DNA from: Deltaproteobacteria bacterium
GTDB taxonomy: Bacteria > Desulfobacterota > Desulfuromonadia > Geobacterales > Pseudopelobacteraceae
Assembly (NCBI GenBank): GCA_016182975.1
Contig: JACPFJ010000014.1
Coordinates: forward strand, 1 to 64,000
DNA: 64,000 nucleotides
Direction of reading: 5' to 3'
Positions within the stretch are counted from its first letter, which is position 1. Every line of letters begins with the position of its first letter. Both the position numbers and the translations under genes were made by a program. The notes beneath the pieces are model-generated. The model was not told the DNA's origin. It saw only the letters and a list, made by a program, of their open reading frames with translations, and ran no database searches. Of the stretch, positions 40,802-51,230 are shown piece after piece.

Positions 40802-41866
40802 ATGGGAATCGAGATTTTAGGACTGCCGATGATGTACTACATCGCCATGGTTGCCAAGGTCCTGGTAGCTTTTGTCTTCGTGCTGCTGACCGTGGCCTAC
40901 GCCACCTATGCCGAGCGCAAGATCATCGGTCACATGCAGGTCCGCCTGGGACCGATGCGGACCGGCTGGCACGGCCTGCTGCAGCCGATCGCCGACGGGG
41001 TCAAGCTCTTCTTCAAGGAGGAGATCATCCCCTCACAGGCCAGCAAGTTCGCCTTCCTGATTGCGCCGTTGATCGCCCTCATCCCCGCCTTCATCACCTT
41101 CGCGGTCATCCCCTTCGGCGGAATCATCGAGGTGGCGGGCTATAAGATCCCGCTCCAGATTGCCGCCTACTTTGATACCGCCAGCGGCCGGGTCTACGAC
41201 CTCAATGTCGGTGTGCTCTACATCCTGGCCATGTCCTCCCTGGGCGTGTACGGCATCGTGCTGGCCGGTTGGGCCTCCAACAGCAAGTACTCCCTGATGG
41301 GCGGCCTGCGCGCCTCTGCCCAGATGATCTCCTACGAGCTGTCGGCCGGCCTGGCCATCGTATCGGTCTTCATGCTCTCGCAAACCCTTTCGCTCAACGA
41401 GATCGTCACGCAGCAATCCGCCTTCAACGGCTTGGGTTGGTACGTCTTCAAGCAGCCGCTGGCGGCCTTCATGTTCTTCATCTGCTCCCTGGCCGAGATA
41501 AACCGCACCCCCTTCGACCTTCCCGAGGCCGAGACCGAGCTGGTTTCCGGTTTCTGCACCGAGTACTCCAGCATGAAGTACGCCATGTTCTTCATGGCCG
41601 AATATGCCAACATGGTCACCGTCTGCGCCCTGACCGCCACCCTGTTCCTGGGCGGCTGGAATGGCCCGCTGGCCACCGCGATCCCCCTGCTCGGGCCGGT
41701 ATATTTCGTCGCCAAGGTGTACTTCCTGATGTTCGTCTGCATGTGGATCCGCGCAACACTGCCCCGCTATCGCTACGACCAGCTCATGCACCTGGGGTGG
41801 AAGGTACTCCTGCCGCTCTCGCTGCTGAACATCGTGGTCACGGGTATCATCGGCTACTTCATATAG
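40802..41866 (+). CDS. nuoH: NADH-quinone oxidoreductase subunit H
   Basis: The 354-residue membrane subunit lies at the quinone-tunnel interface. ERKIIGHMQVRLGPMRTG and the loop AEINRTPFDLPEAETELVSGF, split around its acidic residues, are both conserved. Eight helices are visible. Confidence 0.96.
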   Translation: MGIEILGLPMMYYIAMVAKVLVAFVFVLLTVAYATYAERKIIGHMQVRLGPMRTGWHGLLQPIADGVKLFFKEEIIPSQASKFAFLIAPLIALIPAFITFAVIPFGGIIEVAGYKIPLQIAAYFDTASGRVYDLNVGVLYILAMSSLGVYGIVLAGWASNSKYSLMGGLRASAQMISYELSAGLAIVSVFMLSQTLSLNEIVTQQSAFNGLGWYVFKQPLAAFMFFICSLAEINRTPFDLPEAETELVSGFCTEYSSMKYAMFFMAEYANMVTVCALTATLFLGGWNGPLATAIPLLGPVYFVAKVYFLMFVCMWIRATLPRYRYDQLMHLGWKVLLPLSLLNIVVTGIIGYFI

Positions 41867-41911
41867 CAAGGCACCAACGAGACACGCAACTCCAAGAACG
41901 AGGATGGAAAC

Positions 41912-42316
41912 ATGAATCCGATTACCCCGATTATAAACGGCCTGAAAATCACCCTGGCTCACCTCTTCAAGAAGCCGGTCACCCTGCAGTACCCGGATGA
42001 GAGGCCCAAGGTGGCCGAGCGCTTCAGGGGGTTGCATGCCCTCAAGGTGTCTCACAGCAAGGCCAAGTGTGTGGCTTGCTATCTCTGCCCCACCGTGTGT
42101 CCGGCCAAGTGCATCACGGTCGAGGCGGGCGAGGATGCCAGCCACGACAAGTTTGCGGCCAGGTATGAGATAGATATGCTGCGCTGCATCTTCTGCGGCT
42201 ACTGCGTCGAGGCCTGTCCGGTGGACGCCCTCAAGATGACCGGAGAGTTCGAGCTGGCCAACTACCGCCGCGAGGACTTCATCTACACCAAGGAACGACT
42301 CTTAGAAAAGAAATAA
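41912..42316 (+). CDS. nuoI: NADH-quinone oxidoreductase subunit I
   Basis: The 134-residue ferredoxin-type subunit carries clusters N6a and N6b: CVACYLCPTVCPAKCI and CIFCGYCVEACPVDAL. It is shorter at the C-terminus than E. coli NuoI. It lies 45 bases after nuoH. Confidence 0.95.
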   Translation: MNPITPIINGLKITLAHLFKKPVTLQYPDERPKVAERFRGLHALKVSHSKAKCVACYLCPTVCPAKCITVEAGEDASHDKFAARYEIDMLRCIFCGYCVEACPVDALKMTGEFELANYRREDFIYTKERLLEKK

Positions 42317-42327
42317 AGGAGCAGTGC

Positions 42328-42831
42328 ATGGAAACCCTTTTCTTCGCATTCATCACGCTGGTGGCCATTGTGTCGGCGATCTTGGTGATCACCTGCAAGA
42401 ACCCGATCAACAGCGCCCTGTCGCTGGTGCTGACCTTCTTCTGCCTGGCCACCTACTACGTCATGCTGGACGCCCCCTTCATGGCCGCCGTTCAGGTGAT
42501 GGTCTACGCAGGCGCCATCATGGTCCTGATCGTGTTCACCATCATGCTGCTCAATATCCGGGTAGACGCCACCAAGGCGCATTCGCACAAGGTGGTTCTG
42601 GGGTGCATAATCGGCTTCTTTACCCTGATCAACATAGTAATTCTTCTGATGAAGAGCCGCGTCGCTCTCCCCACCGGACCTTACAGCGGCAACATGATCA
42701 AGCAGATCGGCCACACCGAGTTGATCGGCAGGGAGATGTTCACCAACTTCCTGCTCCCCTTCGAGATCACCTCGATCCTGCTGCTGGTCGCCATTGTGGG
42801 CGCGGTTATCCTGGCCAAGAAAAAACTCTAG
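42328..42831 (+). CDS. nuoJ: NADH-quinone oxidoreductase subunit J
   Basis: The 167-residue protein has five helices. [20 protein letters not shown] is the signature of NuoJ helix 3, which contains the pi-bulge. An AAAGGAG site precedes the ATG. Confidence 0.93.
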   Translation: METLFFAFITLVAIVSAILVITCKNPINSALSLVLTFFCLATYYVMLDAPFMAAVQVMVYAGAIMVLIVFTIMLLNIRVDATKAHSHKVVLGCIIGFFTLINIVILLMKSRVALPTGPYSGNMIKQIGHTELIGREMFTNFLLPFEITSILLLVAIVGAVILAKKKL

Positions 42832-42847
42832 ACAGAGGGAACTATAC

Positions 42848-43150
42848 ATGGAAAACCTGAACAGCTATCTGATCGTCAGCGCCATCCTCTTCTCGATAGG
42901 GACAATCGGCGTACTCACCCGTAAGAACGCCATCGTCATCTTCATGTGCATCGAGCTGATGCTGAATGCCGTCAATCTGACCTTCATCGCATTTTCCCGT
43001 CACCTCGGCAACCTCGACGGTCAGGTGTTCGTCTTCTTCGTCATGACAGTCGCCGCCGCCGAGGCCGCCGTAGGTCTGGCGCTGATGATCGCCTTCTTCA
43101 ACAACAAGGAATCCATCGACGTTGAAGATGTGAACATCATGAAGTGGTAG
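42848..43150 (+). CDS. nuoK: NADH-quinone oxidoreductase subunit K
   Basis: The 100-residue MrpC-like subunit has three helices. The conserved membrane Glu lies in [15 protein letters not shown], and a second Glu in [13 protein letters not shown]. The ATG at 42848 gives the family N-terminus. Confidence 0.95.
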   Translation: MENLNSYLIVSAILFSIGTIGVLTRKNAIVIFMCIELMLNAVNLTFIAFSRHLGNLDGQVFVFFVMTVAAAEAAVGLALMIAFFNNKESIDVEDVNIMKW

Positions 43151-43213
43151 CCTGCCCCGGCGGTGCAAATTTTACAGCAGACAACGTTTAATGATTGAAT
43201 AAAGGAGTCTTAC

Positions 43214-45220
43214 ATGTTTGACAACGTATGGCTGATCCCGCTCTTCCCGTTCATCGGCTTCCTGATCAACGGCCTGCTGGGGAAAAAGATCAAGAACGAG
43301 ACAGTGATCGGCGGCATCGGTGCTGTTACCGTGCTCGGCTCGTTCATCGTCTCCTGCATGACCATACTCAAACTCCTGTCCCTGCCGGGCGAAGAACGGC
43401 TGGCCGAGGTGAAGGTGTTCACCTGGATTACATCCGGTAACTTTAACGCCGACATCGCCTTCCTGATCGACCCGCTCTCCTGCATCATGCTCATGGTAGT
43501 TACCGGGGTCGGTTTCCTGATCCACGTCTACTCGATCGGCTATATGCACGGAGAAGAAGGATTCTACCGTTTCTTTGCCTACCTGAACCTGTTTACCTTT
43601 TCCATGCTGCTGCTGGTGATGGGCAACAATCTGCTGCTGATGTTCGTGGGCTGGGAGGGTGTCGGCCTCTGCTCCTACCTGCTGATCGGCTACTACTTCC
43701 ACAAGAAATCGGCAGGCGACGCCGGCAAGAAGGCCTTTGTCATGAACCGTGTCGGCGATTTCGGTTTCCTCCTGGGCGCCTTCACGCTGTACTGGTTCAT
43801 GGGGCAGAACCACAACGTCTGGACCATCCAGTTCACCGAGATGGCAAAGAGCTCGCATCTGCTCCCCACCGGCGGCATCGTGACCATCATCACCCTCTGC
43901 TTCTTTGTGGGCGCAACCGGCAAGTCGGCCCAAATCCCGCTCTATACGTGGCTGCCGGACGCCATGGAGGGCCCGACCCCGGTTTCGGCCCTGATCCACG
44001 CCGCCACCATGGTCACCGCCGGTGTCTACATGATAGCCCGCATGAACTACCTGTTCATCCGTTCCCCCGAGACCTTGATGGTCGTAGCCGTGATCGGCGC
44101 ATGTACCGCCCTGTTCGCCGCCACCATCGGCACGGCCCAGAATGACATCAAACGCGTACTGGCGTACTCGACCGTCTCCCAGCTCGGCTACATGTTCCTG
44201 GCCATGGGCGCCGGCGCGTTCGCGGCCGGTATCTTCCACCTGATGACCCACGCCTTCTTCAAGGCCTGTCTGTTCCTTGGTTCGGGCGCGGTGATACACT
44301 CCATGCACCACGCATTGCACCATGTCCACTCGCATGACGACGCTCAGGACATGCGCAACATGGGCGGTCTCAAGTCCAAGATGCCGCTCACGTTCCTTAC
44401 CTTCCTGCTGGCAACCATCGCCATTGCAGGTATCCCCGGCTTTTCCGGTTTCTTCTCCAAGGACGAGATCCTCTGGCAGGCGTTCTCCAACCCCCACCAT
44501 GGCGGCCTCAACCTGCTGCTGTGGGGCTTTGGCGCCGTTGCGGCCGGACTGACCGCCTTCTACATGTTCCGCCTGGTCTTCATGACGTTTTACGGAGAGT
44601 GCCGCATCACCCCCAAGGCCAAGGATCACCTGCACGAGTCGCCGATGGTGATCGTGTTTCCGCTGATCGTACTGGCGGCCCTCTCGGTAGTCGGCGGCTA
44701 TATCGGCATTCCCAAGGTGATCGGCGATACATTGGGGGGGATCCCCAACTATTTCGAGCATTACCTGGAGCCGGTCTTCAAGTACTCCCACGAGTATATG
44801 GCGCAGCATGCGGCCCACGGCGGTCACCACAGCGTCGCCCTGGAGTGGGGCCTGATGGGCCTCTCCGTCCTGATCGCCCTGGCAGGGATCACCGTTGCCT
44901 TTACGATGTATGTGAAAAATACCGAACTCCCGGCCAGATTCACCGCCGCATTCCCCGCACTGCACCGCGCCGTGTTCAACAAATGGTTCATCGACGAACT
45001 GTATGATTTCGTATTCGTAAACCCCTGCAAGGCCTTTGGCCGCTTCCTCTGGAAGGGCTTCGACGTGGTGGTGGTGGATGGCATCGTCAACGGCGTGGCC
45101 AAGGTGGTGATGGGCTTCAGCGGTGTCTTCCGCTACATGCAGTCCGGCCTGATCCATAACTATGCCTGGACAATGGCCTTCGGCGTGGTGGTGATCCTGG
45201 GCTACTATGTCTTCAAGTAA
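43214..45220 (+). CDS. nuoL: NADH-quinone oxidoreductase subunit L
   Basis: The 668-residue antiporter-like subunit has the proton-channel residues in MFVGWEGVGLCSYLLIG, LYTWLPDAMEGPTPVSALIH and the discontinuous helices, with the His-rich HALHHVHSHDDAQDM loop. The long lateral helix follows near the C-terminus. It is the distal proton pump. Confidence 0.96.
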   Translation: MFDNVWLIPLFPFIGFLINGLLGKKIKNETVIGGIGAVTVLGSFIVSCMTILKLLSLPGEERLAEVKVFTWITSGNFNADIAFLIDPLSCIMLMVVTGVGFLIHVYSIGYMHGEEGFYRFFAYLNLFTFSMLLLVMGNNLLLMFVGWEGVGLCSYLLIGYYFHKKSAGDAGKKAFVMNRVGDFGFLLGAFTLYWFMGQNHNVWTIQFTEMAKSSHLLPTGGIVTIITLCFFVGATGKSAQIPLYTWLPDAMEGPTPVSALIHAATMVTAGVYMIARMNYLFIRSPETLMVVAVIGACTALFAATIGTAQNDIKRVLAYSTVSQLGYMFLAMGAGAFAAGIFHLMTHAFFKACLFLGSGAVIHSMHHALHHVHSHDDAQDMRNMGGLKSKMPLTFLTFLLATIAIAGIPGFSGFFSKDEILWQAFSNPHHGGLNLLLWGFGAVAAGLTAFYMFRLVFMTFYGECRITPKAKDHLHESPMVIVFPLIVLAALSVVGGYIGIPKVIGDTLGGIPNYFEHYLEPVFKYSHEYMAQHAAHGGHHSVALEWGLMGLSVLIALAGITVAFTMYVKNTELPARFTAAFPALHRAVFNKWFIDELYDFVFVNPCKAFGRFLWKGFDVVVVDGIVNGVAKVVMGFSGVFRYMQSGLIHNYAWTMAFGVVVILGYYVFK

Positions 45221-45258
45221 ACCAGACTTAAGCAATTTGCATAAAGGAGCAAGAATTC

Positions 45259-46857
45259 ATGAGTAACCTACTGAGCCTGACGACATTCCTGCCGATACTG
45301 GGTGTGCTGCTGCTGCTGTTCATCCCCAAGGACAGCAAGGCGGTGCTGCGGGGCGTGGCCTTTGTAGTGACCGTAGTGACCTTTCTGGTGTCGCTGCCGA
45401 TCCTGACCGGGTTCCGGACCAACGCCGAGTTCCAGTTCGTGGAAAATGTGCCCTGGATCGCGGCGGGTCCCTTCTTTATGCGCTACAATATCGGCATAGA
45501 CGGCATCAGTCTCTGGCTCGTCATCCTGACCACCTTCATCATGCCGCTCGCGGTACTCTCCACATGGACGGCCGTAGAGGAGAAGGTCAAGGAGTACATG
45601 ATCTGCCTGCTCCTGCTGGAAACAGGCATGCTGGGCGCCTTCATCTCCCTGGACCTGTTCCTGTTCTACATCTTCTGGGAGGTCATGCTGATCCCGATGT
45701 ACTTCATCATCGGTATCTGGGGCGGTAAAAACAAGATCTACGCCGCCGTCAAGTTTTTCATCTTCACCATGGTCGGCTCGCTCCTGATGCTGGTGGCGCT
45801 GATCTTCCTCTACTTCAAGGGGATCAATGCCGGCATCACCGATTTCAGCCTGCTGCACTTCTTTGATCTGAAGCTCGATCTCGCCACCCAGACCTGGCTG
45901 TTCCTCGCCTTTGCCCTTGCCTTCGCCATCAAGGTCCCCATGTTCCCGCTGCACACCTGGTTGCCGGACGCCCATACCGAGGCCCCCACGGCCGGTTCGG
46001 TGATCCTGGCCGCCATCCTGCTCAAGATGGGCACCTACGGCTACGTGCGCTTTGCCATGCCGCTCTTCCCCGAGGCTGCTTACAAGTTTGCCCCGCTGAT
46101 AGCCACCCTGGCGGTGATCGGCATCATCTACGCCGCGCTGGTCGCCATGGTGCAGGAAGACGTCAAGAAACTGGTGGCCTATTCGTCGGTGGCCCACCTG
46201 GGCTTTGTCATGCTGGGGGTGTTTGCCTTCAATGAGCAGGGAATCACCGGCGGCCTGCTGCAGATGCTCAACCACGGCGTCTCCACCGGCGCGCTGTTCC
46301 TTATCGTCGGCTTCATCTATGAACGCCGGCACACACGTCTGATCACCGACTTCGGCGGTCTCTCCAAGCAGATGCCGGTATTCGCCACCATCTTCATGAT
46401 AGTCACCCTCTCCTCCATCGGGCTGCCCGGCACCAACGGCTTTGTCGGCGAGTTCCTGGTCCTTTTGGGAGGCTTTGAGAGCGAGCTGCGCTGGTGGACC
46501 GTGGTTGCCGCCAGCGGCGTGATCCTCTCTGCCGTGTACATGCTCTGGATGTTTCAGCGGGTCATGTTCGGCGAGCTGGACAACCCCAAGAACCAGAAAC
46601 TTACCGACCTGAACGCCCGCGAGATCGCCATCATGGTGCCGCTCATAGCGCTTATCTTCATCATGGGGGTCTATCCCAACCCGTTCATCGAGAAGATGGA
46701 CCCGGCCGTCAAGAAGCTGGTTTCCCAGGTAAGGCCAGCCGCCATGACGGCCCGGCAGATGCCGTCAGCGCCCGCCCTGCCGGCCGGTCATCCGATGGTG
46801 GCCCCGACTGCCGAACATGGCTCGGCAGCACCCGCGGCAGTCGTCAACCCGCACTAA
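45259..46857 (+). CDS. nuoM: NADH-quinone oxidoreductase subunit M
   Basis: The 532-residue antiporter-like subunit has LFYIFWEVMLIPMYFIIGIWGG split around its key Glu, PLHTWLPDAHTEAPTAGSV and KKLVAYSSVAHLGFVMLG. The C-terminal 40 residues are Pro/Ala-rich and extend past the usual end. Confidence 0.96.
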   Translation: MSNLLSLTTFLPILGVLLLLFIPKDSKAVLRGVAFVVTVVTFLVSLPILTGFRTNAEFQFVENVPWIAAGPFFMRYNIGIDGISLWLVILTTFIMPLAVLSTWTAVEEKVKEYMICLLLLETGMLGAFISLDLFLFYIFWEVMLIPMYFIIGIWGGKNKIYAAVKFFIFTMVGSLLMLVALIFLYFKGINAGITDFSLLHFFDLKLDLATQTWLFLAFALAFAIKVPMFPLHTWLPDAHTEAPTAGSVILAAILLKMGTYGYVRFAMPLFPEAAYKFAPLIATLAVIGIIYAALVAMVQEDVKKLVAYSSVAHLGFVMLGVFAFNEQGITGGLLQMLNHGVSTGALFLIVGFIYERRHTRLITDFGGLSKQMPVFATIFMIVTLSSIGLPGTNGFVGEFLVLLGGFESELRWWTVVAASGVILSAVYMLWMFQRVMFGELDNPKNQKLTDLNAREIAIMVPLIALIFIMGVYPNPFIEKMDPAVKKLVSQVRPAAMTARQMPSAPALPAGHPMVAPTAEHGSAAPAAVVNPH

Positions 46858-46900
46858 GCAAGTTTAAGACACGAGTCAATCAGACCGGAGGATATATTAG

Positions 46901-48358
<1,458 letters not shown>

Positions 48359-48381
48359 CGGCCAATTGCCATACAGACGAA

Positions 48382-48420
48382 AAGGGCGGCCTCCTGCGGG
48401 GTCGCCCTTCTTTATTTTGG
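48382..48420 (+). terminator. Terminator of the nuo operon
   Basis: AAGGGCG (48382-48388) pairs with CGCCCTT (48403-48409) around a 14-base loop that can pair further. CTTTATTTT follows. Confidence 0.8.
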
Positions 48421-48439
48421 GGGGTGTGCTTGCCAGGGA

Positions 48440-48742
48440 TCAGTGAAACGTCGGTATCTTCTCCTGGATGAGCACATAGGGGCTGACGATCAACATGGCG
48501 AACCTCTTGTGCTGCTCGCCGTCCCAGTGCCGGATCTGCGCCAGGGATGGCTTGCCGATCCTGCCGGTATTGATCCACATATCGATGGTCTCCGCGTCGT
48601 CCCCGGCCACCTTCAGCGCCGCCTCGGCCAGGTCGAGGCTGTCTTCGACAAGGATCAGGCCGCCCCGTTCCAGATGGGCCCGCAACCAACTCCAATCCGC
48701 CTCGTCAATGGCCAGCGCCAGATCCTCTTTGCTCGGGGTCAT
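48440..48742 (-). CDS. DUF2288-like small protein
   Basis: The 100-residue acidic helical protein starts MTPSKEDLALAIDEADWSWL and has ILVEDSLDLAEAALKVAGD and WINTGRIGKP. This matches my memory of the DUF2288 family, widespread and uncharacterised. The start at 48742 is preferred to an upstream in-frame opening because the family begins with this Met. No operon partner is seen. Confidence 0.7.
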   Translation of the reverse strand: MTPSKEDLALAIDEADWSWLRAHLERGGLILVEDSLDLAEAALKVAGDDAETIDMWINTGRIGKPSLAQIRHWDGEQHKRFAMLIVSPYVLIQEKIPTFH

Positions 48743-48804
48743 TTGAAAAAACCTTTCTCGACGCACCGTTCACGCGGCGCGATGATCGTGTCCCACGTCT
48801 CGTT

Positions 48805-48830
48805 GCTATTATGCTCGATAGCATGATAGC
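48805..48830. repeat. Palindrome upstream of the DUF2288 gene
   Basis: GCTATTATGCT (48805-48815) and AGCATGATAGC (48820-48830) form 11-base arms with one mismatch and a 4-base loop. It lacks a T tract. CATAAT on the minus strand, a -10-like hexamer, overlaps it, so it could be an operator for the minus-strand gene. Confidence 0.4.
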
Positions 48831-48862
48831 CCAGTTTGACCCTTGGTGTCAGCAAGTGTTTA

Positions 48863-49870
48863 TCAGGAAACGCAGATAAAGTCGAACCCTTCGCGAAGTC
48901 CCAGGGAGCGGGCCGTAAGCCTGAACTCCTCCCGCCCCTTCCGCAGGCCGATTGCCACCAGCATTTTGCCGTGCTCCCACGCGAGCTCTTCCGTACGGAT
49001 AACCGGCGCGCCGTGCAGGCATCTTCCCAGCTTGGCCGGGTCCACATCCAGCCAGCACGTCACGCGGATACCCTCGGCCGCCAGCAGGCGCTGCCAGGCG
49101 CGTCCTTCCGGGCCGGCTCCGGCAATCACCACCTCGGAAACGCCCTTGAGAAAGCCGTGACGCAGGAAGTGGGACTTGCAGGCCCGGAAGGCCTTGATGG
49201 CATATGCGTCCATGGTGCGCGTGGCGCGACCGGGGTGGTCGCGCCAGAAGAAGAGTTGCTGCGGCAGCCGCGCAAAAACCACACCGGCTGCCGCCATGCG
49301 CAGCCAGAGGTCGTAGTCCTCCGCCCAGCCGCAGTCGCGGTAGCCGCCGAGCATATCCGGAACCACCCTGCGCATCATCACGCTGGGGTGCACGAAGGGG
49401 GATTCGACGAACAGGTCGCGGATGATCAGGCTGTGCCCGCCGAGTCCGTTCTGCCAGGTCTCGTAGGCCAACATCCCGCGATTAAGCCCTGAACGGGGAA
49501 AGTGCCTGAAGGCGCAGGCCACAAGCCCGGCATCGGGATTAGCGTCGAGGTAAGCCGCCTGAAGCTCCAGGCGGCGGGGATGGCAGATGTCGTCGCCGTC
49601 CATGCGTGCCAGAAGTGGCGCGCGGCAGCTGGCCAGCCCTGCGTTGAGCGCCGCCACCAGGCCGCCCCCCTCGCGGCGGATCACGCGCACCCGCGGGTCG
49701 CGCCGGGACGCCTCCGTGAGGATGAGCGGCGTGGCGTCGTCGGAGCCGTCGTCAACAACGACCAGCTCCCACTCCTGAAGCGTCTGCCTGTAGAGGGAGT
49801 CGAGCGCGGCCAGCAGGTAAGGCGCCTCGTTGCGCACCGGCATCAGGATGGAGACGCGGGGTTGCTCCAT
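48863..49870 (-). CDS. Family 2 glycosyltransferase with C-terminal Rossmann-like domain
   Basis: The 335-residue protein has an inverting GT-A fold: VSILMPVRNEAPYLL, ELVVVDDGSDDAT, the DxD-like ARMDGDDICHPRRL and the acceptor-side AEDYDLWLRM. The last 100 residues (SEVVIAGAGPEGRAWQRLLAAEG, then VTCWLDVDPAKLG) look like a Rossmann domain that may bind a nucleotide-sugar or sense a cofactor. It overlaps the small lipoprotein gene by 1 base. The sugar and acceptor are unknown. Confidence 0.85.
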   Translation of the reverse strand: MEQPRVSILMPVRNEAPYLLAALDSLYRQTLQEWELVVVDDGSDDATPLILTEASRRDPRVRVIRREGGGLVAALNAGLASCRAPLLARMDGDDICHPRRLELQAAYLDANPDAGLVACAFRHFPRSGLNRGMLAYETWQNGLGGHSLIIRDLFVESPFVHPSVMMRRVVPDMLGGYRDCGWAEDYDLWLRMAAAGVVFARLPQQLFFWRDHPGRATRTMDAYAIKAFRACKSHFLRHGFLKGVSEVVIAGAGPEGRAWQRLLAAEGIRVTCWLDVDPAKLGRCLHGAPVIRTEELAWEHGKMLVAIGLRKGREEFRLTARSLGLREGFDFICVS

Positions 49871-50100
49871 CAGCGAGACGGGCGCCTCAATTCTTCCAGC
49901 CTGGCCGCGGCCTCCCTGGCCGCCGGAGAGTTCGGGTAGGCGCGGGTGATCTCCTCGTAGAGCTTGACGGCGTGTTCGCGGTTGTTCTGCTTCTCCTCGA
50001 AGCGGGCCGTCTCCAGCAGCTCGGCCGCCTTCTTCTCGCCGGAGCAGCCCGCGCCGGTCAGGACCAGGAAGATAAGCGTGATGATGGTAAGCCTTCTCAT
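49870..50100 (-). CDS. Small TPR-like lipoprotein
   Basis: The 76-residue protein has a signal peptide with lipobox LTGAGC, then a single TPR-like helix pair (HAVKLYEEITRAYPNSPAAREA). Its stop overlaps the glycosyltransferase start by one base, so the two are co-transcribed. It may be an outer-membrane-anchored partner. Function unknown. Confidence 0.7.
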   Translation of the reverse strand: MRRLTIITLIFLVLTGAGCSGEKKAAELLETARFEEKQNNREHAVKLYEEITRAYPNSPAAREAAARLEELRRPSR

Positions 50101-50138
50101 GTTCGTGTCTCCCCTGCGGTAATAAACAAGGCATAATG

Positions 50139-50173
50139 AAAAGAGGGGCTACAGATTGATCTGTAACCCCTCT
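50139..50173 (-). terminator. Terminator after tRNA-Arg
   Basis: On the minus strand AGAGGGGTTACAG pairs with CTGTAGCCCCTCT (plus positions 50161-50173 and 50142-50154) with a 6-base loop and one G-U pair. TTTTCATT follows. It lies 9 bases beyond the tRNA 3' end. Confidence 0.8.
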
Positions 50174-50181
50174 AGTTGTAT

Positions 50182-50258
50182 TGGCGCGCTTGGAGAGATT
50201 CGAACTCCCGACCTACGGATTCGTAGTCCGTTGCTCTATCCAGCTGAGCTACAAGCGC
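50182..50258 (-). tRNA. tRNA-Arg (ACG)
   Basis: The minus-strand sequence folds as a cloverleaf. The acceptor stem is GCGCTTG/CAAGCGC with encoded CCA (plus 50184-50182). The D arm is AGCTCAGCTGGATAGAGC. The anticodon loop CTACGAA gives ACG (plus 50224-50222), and the T arm is GGGAGTTCGAATCTCT. Seventy-seven bases, no intron. Confidence 0.96.
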
Positions 50259-50360
50259 ATGTGTGATAGCAATTCGTGAAGATTGAAATAAATAACAAAA
50301 GATGGCGTGCAGTGCAAGTGAAATTTTAGGGCATTCGCAAAAAATATCTCGAAAAACAGA

Positions 50361-51020
50361 CTATTCGAACTGTGCCTTGAATTCCTGCACCATCAGCCGC
50401 AACGCCGCCACCTCCTCGCGCAGGAGAGACATCTCCCGCTCCAGTTGCGCAATCCGCTCATCCCCGGCCATGACCCGCAGTCGCGCGGCCTCCGGCGGCG
50501 GAGCGCCCTCTTCCGCAACCGGCTCCTGCTCACCGGTGAAAAGCTGGGCGTAGCGCGGCTCCTTCCGGCCGGGCTGACGCGCAAGACGGGTGACTAGCGG
50601 CTGTTCGCGCTCCATCAGTTCCCGCAGGACCTCCTCCACGCCAGCCGCGTCAGGAAAAGGGTGCATTCGTTCCGCTCGGGCGCGCAACTCGCCCACGGTC
50701 TGCGGGCCGCGCAGCAGCAACTCGCACGTCACGGCCAGCTCCGCCGGCAGCAGGCCCAGTCTCTCGGCCAGGATATGGCGGTATTTCGGCACCCGTCCCC
50801 CATCGGCCGAGAGCACCGCCACCTGCTTGAAGCGCAGGGAGTCGAGGGCGCGCACCACAGCCTCCTCCTCCAATGACATCGCCGGTTCGCGGTTCGATTT
50901 CTGGTTGCAGGCGTTGGTAAGGGCGTTGAGTGAGAGCGGGTAATACTCGGGAGTGGTCAGCTCCTTCTCGACCAGGCAGCCGAGGACCCGGGCCTCGATG
51001 TCGTTCAGGATAATCTCCAT
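50361..51020 (-). CDS. YceH-like DUF480 protein
   Basis: The 219-residue protein starts MEIILNDIEARVLGCLVEKE, with YYPLSLNALTNACNQKSNRE and LLRGPQTVGELRARAERMHPF, the paired winged-helix signature of DUF480/YceH. A coiled coil (RIAQLEREMSLLREEVAALRLM) closes it. The family's role is not settled. It is divergent to the BioD-like gene at 51231, with the regulatory region between them. Confidence 0.9.
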   Translation of the reverse strand: MEIILNDIEARVLGCLVEKELTTPEYYPLSLNALTNACNQKSNREPAMSLEEEAVVRALDSLRFKQVAVLSADGGRVPKYRHILAERLGLLPAELAVTCELLLRGPQTVGELRARAERMHPFPDAAGVEEVLRELMEREQPLVTRLARQPGRKEPRYAQLFTGEQEPVAEEGAPPPEAARLRVMAGDERIAQLEREMSLLREEVAALRLMVQEFKAQFE

Positions 51021-51141
51021 GCGACCTCCTTTGTCTGGGAGACGCCAGTATAGCAGCATCCGGCTGCGGATGCATGCGGTTTGTCGCGGTGGAAATATTT
51101 GCGCTATTGTTTTCAGCGCTTGGGCGGCACTCGGGGAAAAG

Positions 51142-51165
51142 GTATACATGTATACAGGTATACAT
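51142..51165. promoter_or_regulatory. Three tandem GTATACAK units
   Basis: GTATACAT, GTATACAG and GTATACAT follow each other with an exact 8-base period (51142, 51150, 51158). Every GTATAC is itself a palindrome. The array ends 2 bases before the -35 box of the next promoter. Confidence 0.6.
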
Positions 51166-51167
51166 GT

Positions 51168-51196
51168 TTGGCGCCGCCGGCTATAGCCGGTATAAT
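51168..51196 (+). promoter_or_regulatory. Promoter with 14-bp palindrome in its spacer
   Basis: TTGGCG (51168-51173) and a perfect TATAAT (51191-51196) are 17 bases apart. The perfect palindrome CCGGCTATAGCCGG (51177-51190) fills the spacer, a typical place for a repressor or a MerR-type activator site. Confidence 0.65.
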
Positions 51197-51230
51197 GACG
51201 TAAACGCGGCATCTTCTCCCAGGGGGCAGT

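Noticed and set aside
43172-45235. Very long minus-strand frame opposite nuoL
   Set aside because: Fully covered by a certain nuo gene. The His/Glu/Gln-rich translation has no domain.
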